Assembly: GCA_905160935.1 (NCBI GenBank)
Contig: CAJHZI010000742.1
Span: forward strand, 88,501-152,500
DNA length: 64,000 nucleotides
Source of the DNA: Enchytraeus crypticus
Lineage: Eukaryota > Annelida > Clitellata > Enchytraeida > Enchytraeidae
Reading direction: 5' to 3'
Part shown: positions 47,046-53,700 of the stretch, one piece after another
Numbering within the stretch: position 1 is the stretch's first letter
Layout of the letters: every line of letters begins with the position of its first letter
The notes under the pieces: model-generated
What the model was told of the DNA's origin: nothing
Seen by the model: the letters and a program-made list of their open reading frames with translations, nothing else
The model's database searches: none
Translations under genes and position numbers: made by a program

Positions 47046-49818
47046 TACAGGCACATTCACAGACTCACGCACTGGTACGCACACAGGCACACGCATAGAT
47101 ACAGGCACAGACATAAATACAGGCACGCGTACAGACACATACACACAGGTAGGCGCACAGACAGGCGCACAGACCCACACAGAATTTATCCGAAGTTTTA
47201 CCACGCACCTTACGAATGGCCCTACTGGCGTCACCCCACAGCAGATAGTTGGAGGCGAGTACCACCAGGCGAGTCCACTTGTACATTCGAAACACCTCCA
47301 GTAAGAAGTTACCCATCTTAGTGAAGGGCCCGAGACTGCGCCCTAGGGTTGTGTAGATCGTTTTGTCTCCGAAATCTGGATCAGTAGCCACCCACGACAC
47401 GATGGGTTTGTTCCACACAGAGGCCAGCTCCGCCACAGGTCTGCAAGCTGTCCATTAAATAACAGAGGAATTTGTGTCGTGAGGGCAAATATATAAAAAC
47501 ATCATCATTAGTGATATACGAGTTTTGCTACTGATATACCTAGGTACTAATAAAAACTGGCTCAAGTTATTATATATAATACTAGTAGACAATATTATTA
47601 TTGTTAATTGTATTATCATAAACAATTCAGTCTAAATAGCTTTTACTAGGTCTTCGTAACATATACGTGTTTGTGATACATGGTATATCTTTAAAGTTCA
47701 ATTATGGCATTCTACAAGTAAAAGCTGGTAAAACTAATGTTAACGTCAGTTTCCTCACTCAAAAGCGATGTCAGTCACGGGCGAGCCCAGGATTTGAACT
47801 CCGCACACACTGATCGACGGTTGAATATCTTAACGACATCACCACTGGCTCCAGCTAGTAAGTATATGTTCCAACAAAGCAAGTAACCAACAAAAGAATA
47901 TATTCATAGTTATACTGAGCTATACTGAGAAAGTGAGTATTAAACCAGCAGCCTCCAGTAGAAGAGAAAAGAACGTTAACCACTAGACTATGTAATGGAA
48001 GAACTAGTAGACCTACCCGCCGAGCAGGCAGGTCCAATGAAGCCGTCCACCTTGTCCCTCAGCATCATCGTTACCGCTGCTCCTGCCGCCGTCTTGCTGT
48101 TACACCCAGTGTCCATCGTGATCATGCTGAGACAACAACAACATGGTGATCATGCTGTGACAACAACAACATCGTTAGCAGGATGTGACAACAACAACAT
48201 CGTTATCATGCTGTTACAATAACAACAAGGTTATATTGCTGTAATAACAACAACATCGTTATCATGCTGTGACAACAACAACATCGTTATCATACTGTGA
48301 CACAATCGAAGCGCAAACGTACAGTTAATACTTACCCGTATGGGTACGGCCAAATGCATAAGTATTAGGGTGGCATGGTACACCATTGCAAATTCACTAT
48401 CTTTCTCTCCCACTCTCACTCTGTTTTCTCTCTCCCTCTCTTTCTCTCTCTCTGCTTCTCAATCTATCCATCTATCTCCAATATTCTGACAAGTAGCATT
48501 TCCAAATAATTTAGTCCTTTACACGGAGTCAGATTTCACATTTCATAAAAAGTAATACTGTGATCAAGAAGCTAATGCCTTCAGAAAGGGTTATTCCTCA
48601 TTCATCCTAATGTAGCCTACATTTTTGGAAAAGTTATGCTTCAAATGTAGTTTCCCAGTGCCGTCTCCAATTATTGCATAGTAGCCTCTTACGATATCTG
48701 CAGCTTATGTACGATGAGTTATTCAGTGACCCGGACGCTACACGGAAACGTTTGCTACAAATAAAAACATTAAGCACTACAGTATTTATACCTGATTTAA
48801 GCATATACTCCACATTGGCTGGAGCCAGTGGCGAAGTCGGTAAGATACTCGACCGCGGATCAGATGATGCGGGGTTCAAATCCTGGGCTCGCCCGTCAAT
48901 GATATCGCCTTCGAGTGAAGAAACTGGCGCTAACCTTAGTTTTACCAGGTTTACATTAGAAAATAGGTCAGTATCTAAAACCAAACTCTTCGCTCTCAAA
49001 AACTCTTTTTTCAAACGTTTTTCTAACTCTTTTTAAAGCCAAACTCTTTGCTACTGAATTTTCATTTTCCATCATTAAAGGAATGAAACTTAGAAAAATG
49101 ATTTTTCGCAATTTGATTATCGTAACATGCGGGATTGATTTTCTTAAATTTATCTCCAGTAGGCCTTCCCTTTTTCAGCAGTAAGCAGAGTAAAAACATA
49201 ACCAACACATCTCAATTAATCTAACAGCTACAAAGCAACAAAGTAATATTTACTATACTCCGTTACGCTTAAAAATAGCAATACTATTTATCATAAGGAC
49301 AAATATTAAATAAAAGGAATAAACTACCAAAATATTATATACAATACTAATATTAAAATACTTATATTATCATGAACAGCTGTTGCTGCAGGGATATCAA
49401 GTAAGACGTCTTGGATAAAAAGTGTCAAAGTTATTAGCCTTCAAAGTAGTTTCAGTTATTGTAGACCACCCTGTATTAAAACTAGACTACTCAACTTCCC
49501 TGACCTGAAGTTAAACCTAGAGCTAAGGATGGGATCTCGTTCGATGTCCTCAAATGCCAGAGAGATGGCGCTAGCGCTCGTCAGCGCGCTGATCTCATCG
49601 AAAGACTCTTTCCATGGAGCCAGGAACCCGATCTTAAAGTGAAGCCGACCCACCAGGGGCAGCCCCTCGAGACCGTCTCGCCCCATGGCTACCTTGGTCT
49701 CCTCGGCGGCAGTGCAGTAGCGACAGAACCACAAGGAGGCTGCGATAACGACAGTCAGAGAGAGGAGGGTTGGGCGACTGCCGTAGTTCAGTTTTAGAGA
49801 CAAGCGTCTCGGAGGCAT
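20335..49818 (-). CDS. Receptor guanylyl cyclase (natriuretic-peptide-receptor type), 26 exons, 1285 aa
   Basis: Single-pass membrane receptor that would make cGMP from GTP after binding an extracellular peptide. Exons in coding order: 49818-49505, 48126-48017, 47447-47209, 46025-45929, 45466-45270, 44404-44306, 42817-42661, 41482-41355, 40672-40555, 37076-36992, 36057-35946, 35437-35175, 33776-33638, 33026-32922, 31234-31073, 30724-30652, 29798-29649, 29065-28888, 27915-27778, 26399-26276, 25428-25360, 23648-23486, 22594-22484, 22249-22155, 21313-21240, 20692-20335. All introns are GT..AG, all phases match, and the total is 3858 nt. Domain order: signal peptide, ANF-receptor ligand domain, TM about 491-512, Lys-rich segment, kinase-homology domain about 641-905, dimerisation helix 910-954, cyclase 956-1167, charged tail. 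The KHD is NPR-like (VAIK, HGN for HRD, DYG for DFG). The ATG at 49818 was chosen because a hydrophobic signal follows it. The acceptor of exon 7 (GGAG|ATGCGG) has a weak pyrimidine tract and is the least sure junction. Confidence 0.95.
20905..21185 (+). repeat. (CT)n tract and SINE family 4, cyclase intron 25
   Basis: (CT)n at 20908-20945 leads into AATGTTCTGCCTAGTAGCAG, the GAGGACTCCATCGATTAACA block and CAGTCGCCTCTTACCATGCG. Several family 3 and 4 copies begin at a (CT)n run, so that run is probably the SINE end. Confidence 0.7.
21240..27915 (-). CDS. Guanylyl cyclase exons 19-25: dimerisation helix and class III cyclase domain
   Basis: Exon 19 encodes the coiled-coil hinge ([20 protein letters not shown]). 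The cyclase spans about 956-1167. Metal-binding Asp are present in FSDIVGFT (981) and [10 protein letters not shown] (1025). GTP-selectivity residues are present: Glu1021 in KVETIG and Cys1093 in PRYCLFGD. Asn1100 (VN) is kept, but the position of the transition-state Arg four residues on is Ala1104 ([12 protein letters not shown] instead of the usual GDTVNTASRMES). [10 protein letters not shown] near the end is canonical. The Ala codon is GCA at 22503-22505, deep inside exon 23, so it is not a splice-model error. The protein may have weak or no cyclase activity (inference). Confidence 0.93.
21560..21745 (-). mobile_element. (TA)n tract plus 3' end of a CR1/L2-like LINE
   Basis: (TA)n at 21570-21612. 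Then 21613-21740 matches the 3' untranslated part of the LINE at 52490-53390 (GTGTGCTGAAAAGTAAGGTC, GATCAATAAATGGTCA, CTACGGTGGGAAAA). Truncated so that no coding part remains. Confidence 0.6.
22596..22768. repeat. About 42-bp tandem array touching the exon 23 acceptor of the cyclase
   Basis: Four units of about 42 bp. On the minus strand each ends GTTGTAACTAG, a copy of the native acceptor GTTGTACTAG at 22595-22604. See findings. Confidence 0.8.
23305..23440 (-). repeat. tRNA-derived SINE, family 1, cyclase intron 22
   Basis: Full unit on the minus strand; ends about 45 bp from the donor of exon 22. B box GGTTCAAATCC is intact. Confidence 0.82.
23715..24035 (-). mobile_element. CR1/L2-like LINE 3' end, cyclase intron 21
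   Basis: The minus strand reads [13 protein letters not shown] ... TFLGKLK and a stop. This is the [16 protein letters not shown]-type end of L2/CR1 ORF2, as also seen at 52570-52700. About 200 bp of 3' untranslated sequence follow. Confidence 0.78.
24815..24895 (+). repeat. Short repeat shared with the 5S-SINE tail at 39200
   Basis: TTAAACAAGCATCTGCGCTT and CCCAGTGTGCCGTTATGTTA match 39207-39252. Confidence 0.65.
25085..25345. repeat. (CAT)n-tailed SINE family 6 scrap and (GA)n tract, cyclase intron 21
   Basis: (ATC)n at 25120-25142 then TTCCCAGTTTAACTAGGGTC, as at 40141 and 53470. (GAAT)n follows at 25185-25205, and (AGAG)n at 25300-25330 ends about 30 bp from the exon 21 donor. Confidence 0.65.
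25635..25840 (-). repeat. SINE family 5, cyclase intron 20
   Basis: Minus-strand copy with GAGTTCGATTCCCAGC as B box and TAGCGTAGTAGTTAGG as A box. Confidence 0.75.
26090..26222 (-). repeat. tRNA-derived SINE, family 1, cyclase intron 20
   Basis: Whole unit, ending 54 bp from the exon 20 donor. Confidence 0.8.
26445..26580. repeat. Repeat shared with 50025-50125
   Basis: Both have CAAATTCGAAAATCTAGAAAA-like text, TATTCAGACAAATC/TATTGAGACAAATC and GCCGGTG. The copy here runs into a (CAT)n-type TTCCCTAAAATCCCAG tail. Probably a LINE or SINE 3' region; family not identified. Confidence 0.55.
26926..27400 (+). mobile_element. LINE ORF2 C-terminus and 3' tail, cyclase intron 19
   Basis: Plus strand encodes [20 protein letters not shown] and, after one frame change near 27020, [20 protein letters not shown] then [14 protein letters not shown] and a stop at about 27250. 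This SLEAFLRR / DDKLF / NPHHPL / YNLR-type ending is typical of ORF2 ends in invertebrate non-LTR elements. 5'-truncated. Confidence 0.78.
27530..27775. repeat. (ATTC)n-type array next to the exon 19 donor
   Basis: About 240 bp of CATTCATTCACT-like repeats. The last unit ends only a few bases from the donor (27776-27777), so the array fills the first part of the intron. Confidence 0.9.
27921..28345. repeat. 38-40-bp minisatellite starting at the exon 19 acceptor
   Basis: About 10 units with GTTCATAGAGGTCACACAGT and GCAGAGATATAACAGC. It begins within about 6 bp of the acceptor at 27916. One unit near 28065 contains a small inverted copy (GGTCACCTCTGTGACC). Confidence 0.9.
28800..28872. repeat. 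(ATT)n microsatellite after the exon 18 donor
   Basis: Near-perfect TTA/ATT run about 15 bp past the donor at 28887. Confidence 0.9.
28888..33776 (-). CDS. Guanylyl cyclase exons 13-18: kinase-homology domain
   Basis: Residues 640-909. The glycine-rich start is [19 protein letters not shown] has the usual Lys (667), and [19 protein letters not shown] is the strongly conserved receptor-cyclase core. [15 protein letters not shown] precedes the catalytic-loop equivalent HGNLKSSNC (758 onward), where Asp of HRD is Asn, and ITDYGL replaces DFG, as in NPR-A and [13 protein letters not shown] is the APE-like motif and [13 protein letters not shown] the helix F region. [13 protein letters not shown] closes the domain. 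Family members are pseudokinases that relay ligand binding to the cyclase, and the substitutions fit that role. Exon 18 uses donor GGAAA|GTTTGT, chosen because it alone keeps phase with exon 19. Confidence 0.94.
29135..29278 (+). repeat. Diverged SINE family 1 copy, cyclase intron 17
   Basis: GAGCCAGTG start, GTGCTGGGTTCAGATAC B-box region and GCAGGAAACTGACGTTAT end in the plus orientation. Confidence 0.55.
29530..29640. repeat. (GACAGA)n tract next to the exon 17 donor
   Basis: Imperfect GAGAGACAGACAGA repeats ending about 10 bp from the donor. A (CATTTACATTTCAG)n run lies on the other side of the exon at 29830-29940. Confidence 0.85.
30500..30640. repeat. (AATC)n-type degenerate repeat next to the exon 16 donor
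   Basis: Repeats of the AATCAATCAGTC kind end about 10 bp before the donor at 30650-30651. Confidence 0.85.
30925..31062. repeat. (GAAT/GAAC)n tetranucleotide array next to the exon 15 donor
   Basis: GACCGATC units pass into AACGAACG and then AATGAATG; the array ends about 15 bp from the donor. Confidence 0.9.
31290..31455. repeat. 36-bp tandem repeat, cyclase intron 14
   Basis: Four to five units with CCATCAACTCCAGA and AATGAAGATC, about 55 bp upstream (in gene sense) of the exon 15 acceptor. Confidence 0.85.
31895..31995 (-). repeat. Truncated SINE family 1, cyclase intron 14
   Basis: Minus-strand copy that stops after CGCGGCCGAGTATC; the A-box end is missing. Confidence 0.72.
31996..32921. 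other. Intron 14 of the cyclase, unique-looking AT-rich sequence
   Basis: No exon, repeat or element recognised. Confidence 0.5.
34015..34325 (-). repeat. 5S rRNA-derived SINE, copy C
   Basis: Minus-strand copy of the family at 38966 and 51920. On the minus strand: CGCGGTTAGTACATTGTGGG, CGATCACTTTGGAAGACCGA, then a shared tail (TTCTTAAATTCGCGCTTTCT, CAACAAAAGGCAACGATTAC, GGAGGAAATAACGAAAAATA). Confidence 0.75.
34545..34685 (-). repeat. SINE family 3, cyclase intron 12
   Basis: Has GACCTGCCAGTAGGCAGTGC at the end and GATTTAAGGATCCACTCATA at the start. Confidence 0.75.
34975..35115 (-). repeat. SINE family 1, variant b, cyclase intron 12
   Basis: Variant with TTTCCAGTCTCGAAAGCATG and TTTGAACCCTGCACCTACAG; the same variant occurs at 43690 and 61360. 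Confidence 0.7.
35175..37076 (-). CDS. Guanylyl cyclase exons 10-12: transmembrane segment and Lys-rich juxtamembrane insert
   Basis: Exon 10 (36992-37076) encodes [20 protein letters not shown] and onward, a clear single membrane span at residues about 491-512, followed by YKYK. Its donor, CAA|GTACAA, is weak and runs straight into an AT-rich repeat. Exon 11 (35946-36057) has the family juxtamembrane motif [11 protein letters not shown]. Exon 12 (35175-35437) encodes 87 residues. The middle (about 573-612) is almost only K, D, E, S, G and Q, with QGKDK three times in tandem (15-nt DNA repeats near 35300-35344). The end is Ser/Gly-rich. The family normally has a short Ser/Thr phosphorylated region here; a 40-residue KDK stretch is not usual. 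Confidence 0.9.
35655..35910 (-). repeat. SINE family 2, full copy with tRNA-like head, cyclase intron 11
   Basis: On the minus strand it starts GGGGATATGGTGTAATGGTT (A box TGGTGTAATGG), then CCTGGGTTCAAAGCCCAGG (B box) and a body ending GTCTCGAAGACCGGACACCG. It lies 36 bp from the exon 11 donor. The anticodon arm does not fold as a normal tRNA, so I do not call it a tRNA gene. Confidence 0.82.
36775..36975. repeat. (TA)n-rich tract next to the exon 10 donor
   Basis: About 200 bp of TATATA with small interruptions, starting about 20 bp past the donor. It makes spurious Tyr/Ile ORFs. Confidence 0.9.
37725..37925 (+). repeat. SINE family 3, cyclase intron 9
   Basis: CCCACTGGCTGGTTCATGGT, CCTCCATTCATCTCTATTTT and GACCATTAGTGGACCTTCAA, a diverged plus-strand copy. 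Confidence 0.65.
38398..38962 (+). repeat. 51-bp minisatellite, cyclase intron 9
   Basis: About ten near-identical units (AAAGCTAATAAACGTAGTAT ... ACTAATACATATTGTCTAAT). The unit is a multiple of three, so one frame is open for 196 codons. It ends exactly where the 5S-SINE at 38966 starts. Confidence 0.95.
38966..39255 (+). repeat. 5S rRNA-derived SINE, copy A, cyclase intron 9
   Basis: Reads ATCGAAATTAAGTTGCATCG, CCTCGGTTAGCACTTTGTGG, then GTGACCACCTTGGAAGACCG, in the order of the 3' half of 5S rRNA (AAGCTAAGCA, CTGGTTAGTACTTGGATGGG, GACCGCCTGGGAATACCGGG). An unrelated body follows (TTCTTAAATCCGCGCCGGCT, CATCAAAAGGCAACGATTTC). Confidence 0.8.
39714..39890. repeat. 13-15-bp tandem repeat (TTGTACACAAAGTT)
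   Basis: About 12 units in cyclase intron 9. The unit carries the palindrome TTGTACAC/GTGTACAA in part. Confidence 0.9.
40139..40345 (+). repeat. SINE family 6, cyclase intron 9
   Basis: Starts at a short (CAT)n run, then GCAGTTTAATCACGGTCGGG, TGTAGCAATCTCTGGAGGGT, CTTACGTTGATTTAAATCTT and TACGACACGTGCAG. Matches 53470-53640. Confidence 0.7.
40394..40554. repeat. 27-bp array of the exon 9 donor region
   Basis: Six units. On the minus strand each reads GTAAGATATTACACATTGGA then TGGTAGG. The first is the native donor CAGG|GTAAGA at 40553-40554. See findings. Confidence 0.92.
40555..49818 (-). CDS. Guanylyl cyclase exons 1-9: signal peptide and extracellular ligand-binding domain
   Basis: Residues 1-487. 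A hydrophobic stretch at about 16-37 ([14 protein letters not shown] core) is the signal peptide, and KIGFLAPW follows as the start of the ANF-receptor fold. Family landmarks in order: MDTGCNSK and [15 protein letters not shown] (exons 2-3), [16 protein letters not shown] (exon 3), [13 protein letters not shown] and EEGRIVLVIAP (exons 4-5), [16 protein letters not shown] (exon 5), [20 protein letters not shown] (exon 7), [15 protein letters not shown] (exon 8) and [10 protein letters not shown] (exon 9). Exon 4 (45929-46025) encodes 32 codons and closes a gap that otherwise falls between AIRK and VLVIAP. Using it moves the exon 5 acceptor to 45466, which restores phase on both sides. The conserved Cys residues of the family are present. 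The ligand cannot be inferred. Confidence 0.92.
40742..40872. repeat. 27-bp tandem repeat (GATAACTTCATTAGTTAATC)
   Basis: Five units upstream (in gene sense) of the exon 9 acceptor at 40673, about 70 bp away; the acceptor itself is not in the unit. Confidence 0.85.
41490..42660. other. Cyclase intron 7; (GA)n and (CT)n tracts and a GATGATGCTGATGATGATTT duplication
   Basis: (GA)n at 42320-42335, (CT)n at 42450-42474, and two copies of the GATGATGCTGATGATGATTT motif between 42503 and 42560. Nothing else recognised. Confidence 0.6.
42820..43685. other. Cyclase intron 6, 5' flank of exon 7, nothing recognised
   Basis: Purine-rich AT sequence without a clear pyrimidine tract in front of exon 7. 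Confidence 0.5.
43685..43815 (-). repeat. SINE family 1, variant b, cyclase intron 6
   Basis: ACTTTCCAGTCTCAAAAGCA and AATTTAAACCATGCACTTAT, a diverged minus-strand copy. Confidence 0.6.
44097..44285. repeat. 26-27-bp tandem repeat after the exon 6 donor
   Basis: About seven imperfect units of CTAGATAACTGATAACACAG, ending about 20 bp from the donor at 44305. Confidence 0.85.
44515..44765. repeat. (CT)n microsatellite, cyclase intron 5
   Basis: About 250 bp of imperfect CTCTCT with CTTT interruptions, starting about 110 bp from the exon 6 acceptor. Confidence 0.9.
45060..45265. repeat. (ATTC)n array next to the exon 5 donor
   Basis: Imperfect ATTCATTC repeats up to within about 5-10 bp of the donor at 45268-45269. 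Same kind of array as at 27530-27775. Confidence 0.85.
45500..45625. repeat. (CT)n tract, cyclase intron 4
   Basis: Two CTCTCT blocks with a duplicated ATCTGTCTTTGTCTTT spacer. Lies 35 bp beyond the exon 5 acceptor. Confidence 0.9.
46008..46480. repeat. 48-bp minisatellite that overlaps exon 4 of the cyclase
   Basis: Ten units. The first unit includes 18 bp of exon 4 (AGTGATCGATACATTGGC on the plus strand), the acceptor CAG and 27 bp of intron. The others repeat all of this. See findings. Confidence 0.95.
46565..46955 (-). repeat. tRNA-headed SINE joined to SINE family 3, cyclase intron 3
   Basis: On the minus strand, ATGGCCGAATTGGTACCGCA and ACGTTCGAATTCCAGGCG are A- and B-box-like. 46700-46955 is family 3 (AATGACGACCCTGTCCAGTA, GAAGGCATAGGGGACCCA, GACCTGCCAGTGGGGAGTGC). 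Whether they are one element or two is open. Confidence 0.65.
46957..47190. repeat. (TA)n then (CACAGACAGG)-type repeat after the exon 3 donor
   Basis: (TA)n at 46998-47041; 47041-47185 has degenerate ACAGGCACAC / ACAGATACAG repeats, ending about 15 bp from the donor at 47207-47208. Confidence 0.88.
47715..47857 (-). repeat. tRNA-derived SINE, family 1, cyclase intron 2
   Basis: Whole unit on the minus strand. Confidence 0.8.
48113..48302. repeat. 28-bp minisatellite that overlaps exon 2 of the cyclase
   Basis: Six to seven units. The first holds 13-14 bp of exon 2 (CATCGTGATCATG on the plus strand), the acceptor CAG and a GTTGTTGTTGTC tract; the others repeat it with small changes. See findings. 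Confidence 0.9.
48420..48710 (+). repeat. (CT)n and SINE family 4, cyclase intron 1
   Basis: (CT)n at 48420-48455 then AATATTCTGACAAGTAGCAT, CTAATGTAGCCTACATTTTT and CATAGTAGCCTCTTACGATA. Confidence 0.7.
48818..48950 (+). repeat. tRNA-derived SINE, family 1, cyclase intron 1
   Basis: Best plus-strand copy: GGCTGGAGCCAGTGGCGAAG start, TCGACCGCGGATCAGATGAT, GGGGTTCAAATCCTGGGCTC (B box), ending ACCTTAGTTTTACCAG. Confidence 0.85.
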
Positions 49819-51800
49819 TCTTCTACAGAGATCTTTTTGGAAAGTCAATTGATCGGTACTTATATGCTAAATGAAATCACCGCTTATACTCTTTTAATTT
49901 ATGGGCAATATAGTTCGTCAAATGATTTGTTTCGCCATTTATTGGTCATACTTGCACTAAATGAAAATCTGTGCATCGTGACAACCATAACAAAACAATA
50001 ATTAGAGTCCTACTGTCATCCATGACAACATTGAGGATTATTGAGACAAATCTAAGCCGGTGAGCAAAAAGAAGGTTCAAAATAATGAAAATTCGAAAAT
50101 CTAGAAAACCAGACCAAAGATAAATAATATATATATGAATCTTTATTGCACCATCAAAACGTGGTAGCAAGTTACATACAATAAACAAATATATGCTACT
50201 ACTGAATATCGTCGAAGGTATCGACAACACTTTTGCCTCAACCATAATTTCATTATTTATGTTTTAGTCTTAGGTAAATAAACTATCTTATAAATATCAT
50301 ATATATATTACTAGATATATTACTATCTTAATATAATTTATAACTCAATATCTAATTTCGATAGCCATGCAAATCTACTAGCACAATGAGAGTAATGAAT
50401 CAGTGCATCATTTTGTGATAGCCTAAATCAACAAAAATTATTGTTCATCTACGAAATACGGACCTAAGAAATACGCCAGAATGTGACCACTTTTTCTGAA
50501 AACAATTTAGACTATGTAAAGAATCTGTTATCACGCTTTGAATAAATTAAATTGGAACTACTAAATCAGTAGTATTAAAGTTTACCAAATACTGTGTTTT
50601 TAATTGTTTGTTATTTTTCAATGCATATAATTTAAGATTTGTTTAAACCTTAGCCTAGCATATATCAGCGATATTAATTTTGTACAGTTAGATCTAAGAT
50701 TGGACTTTAGGTCGAGATTGAGACCGAGTCACGTAGCACTATCCACAGTCACTGAAGTTCATTTAGTTATTACTGACTTAACAGGAGCACTGATCTAGGT
50801 AGGATGAAAACTATTCATCTACATGAAAAGACATTACCAGCGAGAGGGAGAGAGAGACAAACAGACAGAGAGAGAGGGAGAGAGAGAGAGAGAGGGGGAG
50901 AGAGAGAGGGAGAGAGAGGGGGGAGAGAGAGAGAGTAATGTATCAAAGGCCTTTAAAGGCCTGGTCTACATTTAAATGCTTAACCCAATACATTTAGCAG
51001 AATACTTCTCACCTGCAAATATCACTGGAGTTCAACAGCAGCCTGAAGGATGTAATGATAAATCATAGTAGCCCTGAAACCAAACGGGATCGACTGTAGA
51101 GCGTCAAAATTTACTTTTAAAAAATACTATAAGAAATGTGTTCTACTAAATCTATACTATCAAATTTGTAAATAATAGTTTACTATGACAAAATATTACT
51201 ACAATATTATTAAAATCTCAAAACCGATAGAGCAGTTGTCACTAGCTAATAATGCTATTTGTCATTAAGCTAATGACGTAATTTTATATTAAGCTGATGA
51301 CATTTTAGTCAGCAAACTGAATATATTACTTGCTATTAAGCTAATGATGTTATTTATCATCAAGCTTATTTAAAATGAATATTTGTCTTCAGGTGAAAAA
51401 TTTTACTTGTCGCTTAGCCAGAGATGGAAGCAAATTTTGTCCTAATACTGATAATGTTTATAAAATCAACAACACAATTAGAGTTTTACAGTTGTCCAAG
51501 ACAAAATTGAGCACTATAAACCAAATTAAAATCGATGTCTTAACCTATAGTAGTTCCAGATATAGCTGATGATCTTAAATCTGGAAGTCCTGTAACTGAT
51601 GATGCAAGCGATGTTTTGTCATTCAACTGATGATGTGTGCTATGCTATTTGTCGTTGAAATGCTGATCCAAAGCGATGCCATGAATTGTATCTAAGCGGG
51701 AGATGCCAACGCTGCAGTTTCGTTGCCATGATTTTATCTTTGTGGAGGCAATTTTGTCTTTGGTGCTCATTATGGAGGCACACACTTTATACAAGCTCTC
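49819..51800. other. 5' flank of the cyclase gene; repeat shared with 26.45 kb; (GA)n tract
   Basis: 50025-50125 matches 26445-26550. A (GAGA)n/(GGGAGA)n tract runs 50840-50935. 51235-51370 has short repeated phrases (AAGCTAATGA). The cyclase promoter should lie in this part, but I see no clear core-promoter motif. Confidence 0.5.
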
Positions 51801-51880
51801 TCTCTATCTCTCTCCCTTAGTGCACTACCTACTTGCAGGTCCGTGGCATATAAAGCCTCCATTCTTCTCTGTCTTCCACT
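51785..51880 (+). repeat. SINE family 3 fragment
   Basis: TAGTGCACTACCTACTTGCA, GGTCCGTGGCATATAAAGCC and TTCTTCTCTGTCTTCC; preceded by a (CT)n run. Confidence 0.72.
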
Positions 51881-51919
51881 TTATACAATATGTGCGCTAA
51901 TATTTTGGGTTGAAAAATA

Positions 51920-52215
51920 TTTTTAGCGCACTCAGTTAAGCTGCGCGTCAGTAGAACGAATGTAAAGTCACGTTGCACGCGGTTAGTAAATTGTGGGCGA
52001 CCACTTTGGAAGACCGCGTGTAGACAGCTTTGAAAGTAAAACAATCCCCGGGGTGATGGAAGTTATTCTTAAATCCGCGCCGGCTGCTAGTGGAGCGCCA
52101 ACAAAAGGCAACGATTACTAATAACCATGGAAAGGAAAGGAGGAAATAACGAAAACTACAAAAACAGAAACTTGAGAAAGGAAACATTCTAAACACATGG
52201 GGTATGTCATGTGTG
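51920..52215 (+). repeat. 5S rRNA-derived SINE, copy B
   Basis: Best copy of the tail: CACGCGGTTAGTAAATTGTG, GGCGACCACTTTGGAAGACC, TTCTTAAATCCGCGCCGGCT, CAACAAAAGGCAACGATTAC, GGAGGAAATAACGAAAACTA. Ends near 52215. Confidence 0.78.
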
Positions 52216-52489
52216 TAACTATATGGAATAAATAAAAAAAATAAAATTAAATAAAAAAAGAAAACTTTCCGAACAGAGTCTTCAAACTTGAATCTGAAGG
52301 AAATCTGGAGGAGGTCTTGTACACGAGACTACTGGCACTTGGCTGAGCCACAAGTGTCATCGGTTAGGCATCCCAATGCGTGTCCGTAGGTGCAGGATTA
52401 TAGTCCAGTAATCACCACACCACTCATAGGCTATCGAGACAGGAGAATGACGTTAAACGTGACTTTCAATTCACCCACACCAATCTGCG

Positions 52490-53390
52490 AAAGAAATGTG
52501 CTGAGGAGGAGAAGTAATGTCCTAAACGAAAGCCAGTCCAGTGATCAAAAAATGGTCAAGGTAGATTGATTATGTCTATGGTGGGAAAAGGTAAGTTTTA
52601 AGCTTGCTAGAGAATGTTGAAAGAGAAAAACAAGAGCGAAGATTAGCAGGTAAAGAGTTCCAGATTGTGGGTGCTGCGTAAGAAAATGAACGTCTGCCCA
52701 ATGACGTGAGAATATTTGGAACTGAGAGAAGATTGGCATCGGTGGAGCGAAGTGTACGTGAGGGCGATAGGGAAGAAGAATTTCAGATAAGTAAGAAGGC
52801 TTGCCAAATCGCAGAGTTTTGAAAGTTAATAGAGCTATTTTATATTTTATGCGTTGATTAACAGGGAGCCAGTGAAGACTGCATAGAAGAGAAAGAGAGC
52901 GAAATTAAAGTCGAGAGGACTTACAAACAACACGTGCAAGAGAATTTTGGACGTGCTGCAAACGATTGAGAGAAGAAGTAGGCAACCCATGTAATAATGA
53001 ATTACAGTAGTCGAGCTTTGAATGAACTATAGAATTAGCAAGGATAGTGGCTGAATTTCTAGTAAGGGATGGACGTATTTGCCTAATCTGACGAATCTGA
53101 AAGAAAGAAGCGCGACAAACAGAAGAAATATGGGATTTAAAGTCAAGGTTTTCATCAAATATGACTCTAAGGTTTTTGGCAGATCGAGAAGGTGAAAGAG
53201 CAAGATTCTGAAAATTGACAGAGTTATTGGTAATTTTACTTCTTTGCAAAGGAGTGCCAATTAAAAGGTATTCAGTTTTGGAGGGATTAGCAGCAAGACA
53301 GTTAGCACAAAACCAGGAATAAACCTTGTCTAGAATGGATGAGAGATGAGCCAGTTTCTGATCGGAATCATGAATAGAAAAGGAAATATA
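52490..53390 (-). mobile_element. CR1/L2-like LINE, ORF2 C-terminal third and 3' end
   Basis: The minus strand encodes WFCANCLAANPSKTEYLLIG, SAKNLRVIFDENLDFKSHIS, SKLDYCNSLLHGLP and LNRLQHVQNSLARVV. In two other frames it reads LHWLPVNQRIKYKIALLTFK and [20 protein letters not shown], ending in a stop near 52577. This order is that of the end of the reverse transcriptase in L2/CR1-type LINEs. At least two frame changes, 5'-truncated, hence inactive. Pieces of its 3' end recur at 21613 and 23715. Confidence 0.88.
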
Positions 53391-53469
53391 TAGTTGTGTG
53401 TATAATCTATAAATATAATCTATATACTATACTACATGTAATACTATACAAATGTATATACTATACTAT

Positions 53470-53700
53470 ATAATCAGTATTCATCATCATCATCTTGTCT
53501 TAAATCCCAGTTTAACTAGGGTCGGAATACGAATAGACTTCATCTATTCGTTTAATTTTTTTGTGGCAATTTCTGGAGCTTAGGCGCTCACCAACCAAAT
53601 GCCCTTTCTGACGTTGCTAAATATTTTCAGTATTAACTGTAGTATTATTGTGAACTGTACAGGGTTGAATGACCCTTTTGGTGATCTAAATAAATAAAAT
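53470..53700 (+). repeat. SINE family 6 followed by a LINE-like 3' end
   Basis: (CAT)n, AATCCCAGTTTAACTAGGGT, TTGTGGCAATTTCTGGAGCT, then ACTGTACAGGGTTGAATGAC and AAATAAATAAAATAAATA, an A-rich retroposon end. Confidence 0.65.

Noticed and set aside
48818-48900. tRNA gene in cyclase intron 1
   Set aside because: Same head occurs a dozen times with a constant non-tRNA tail; it is SINE family 1.
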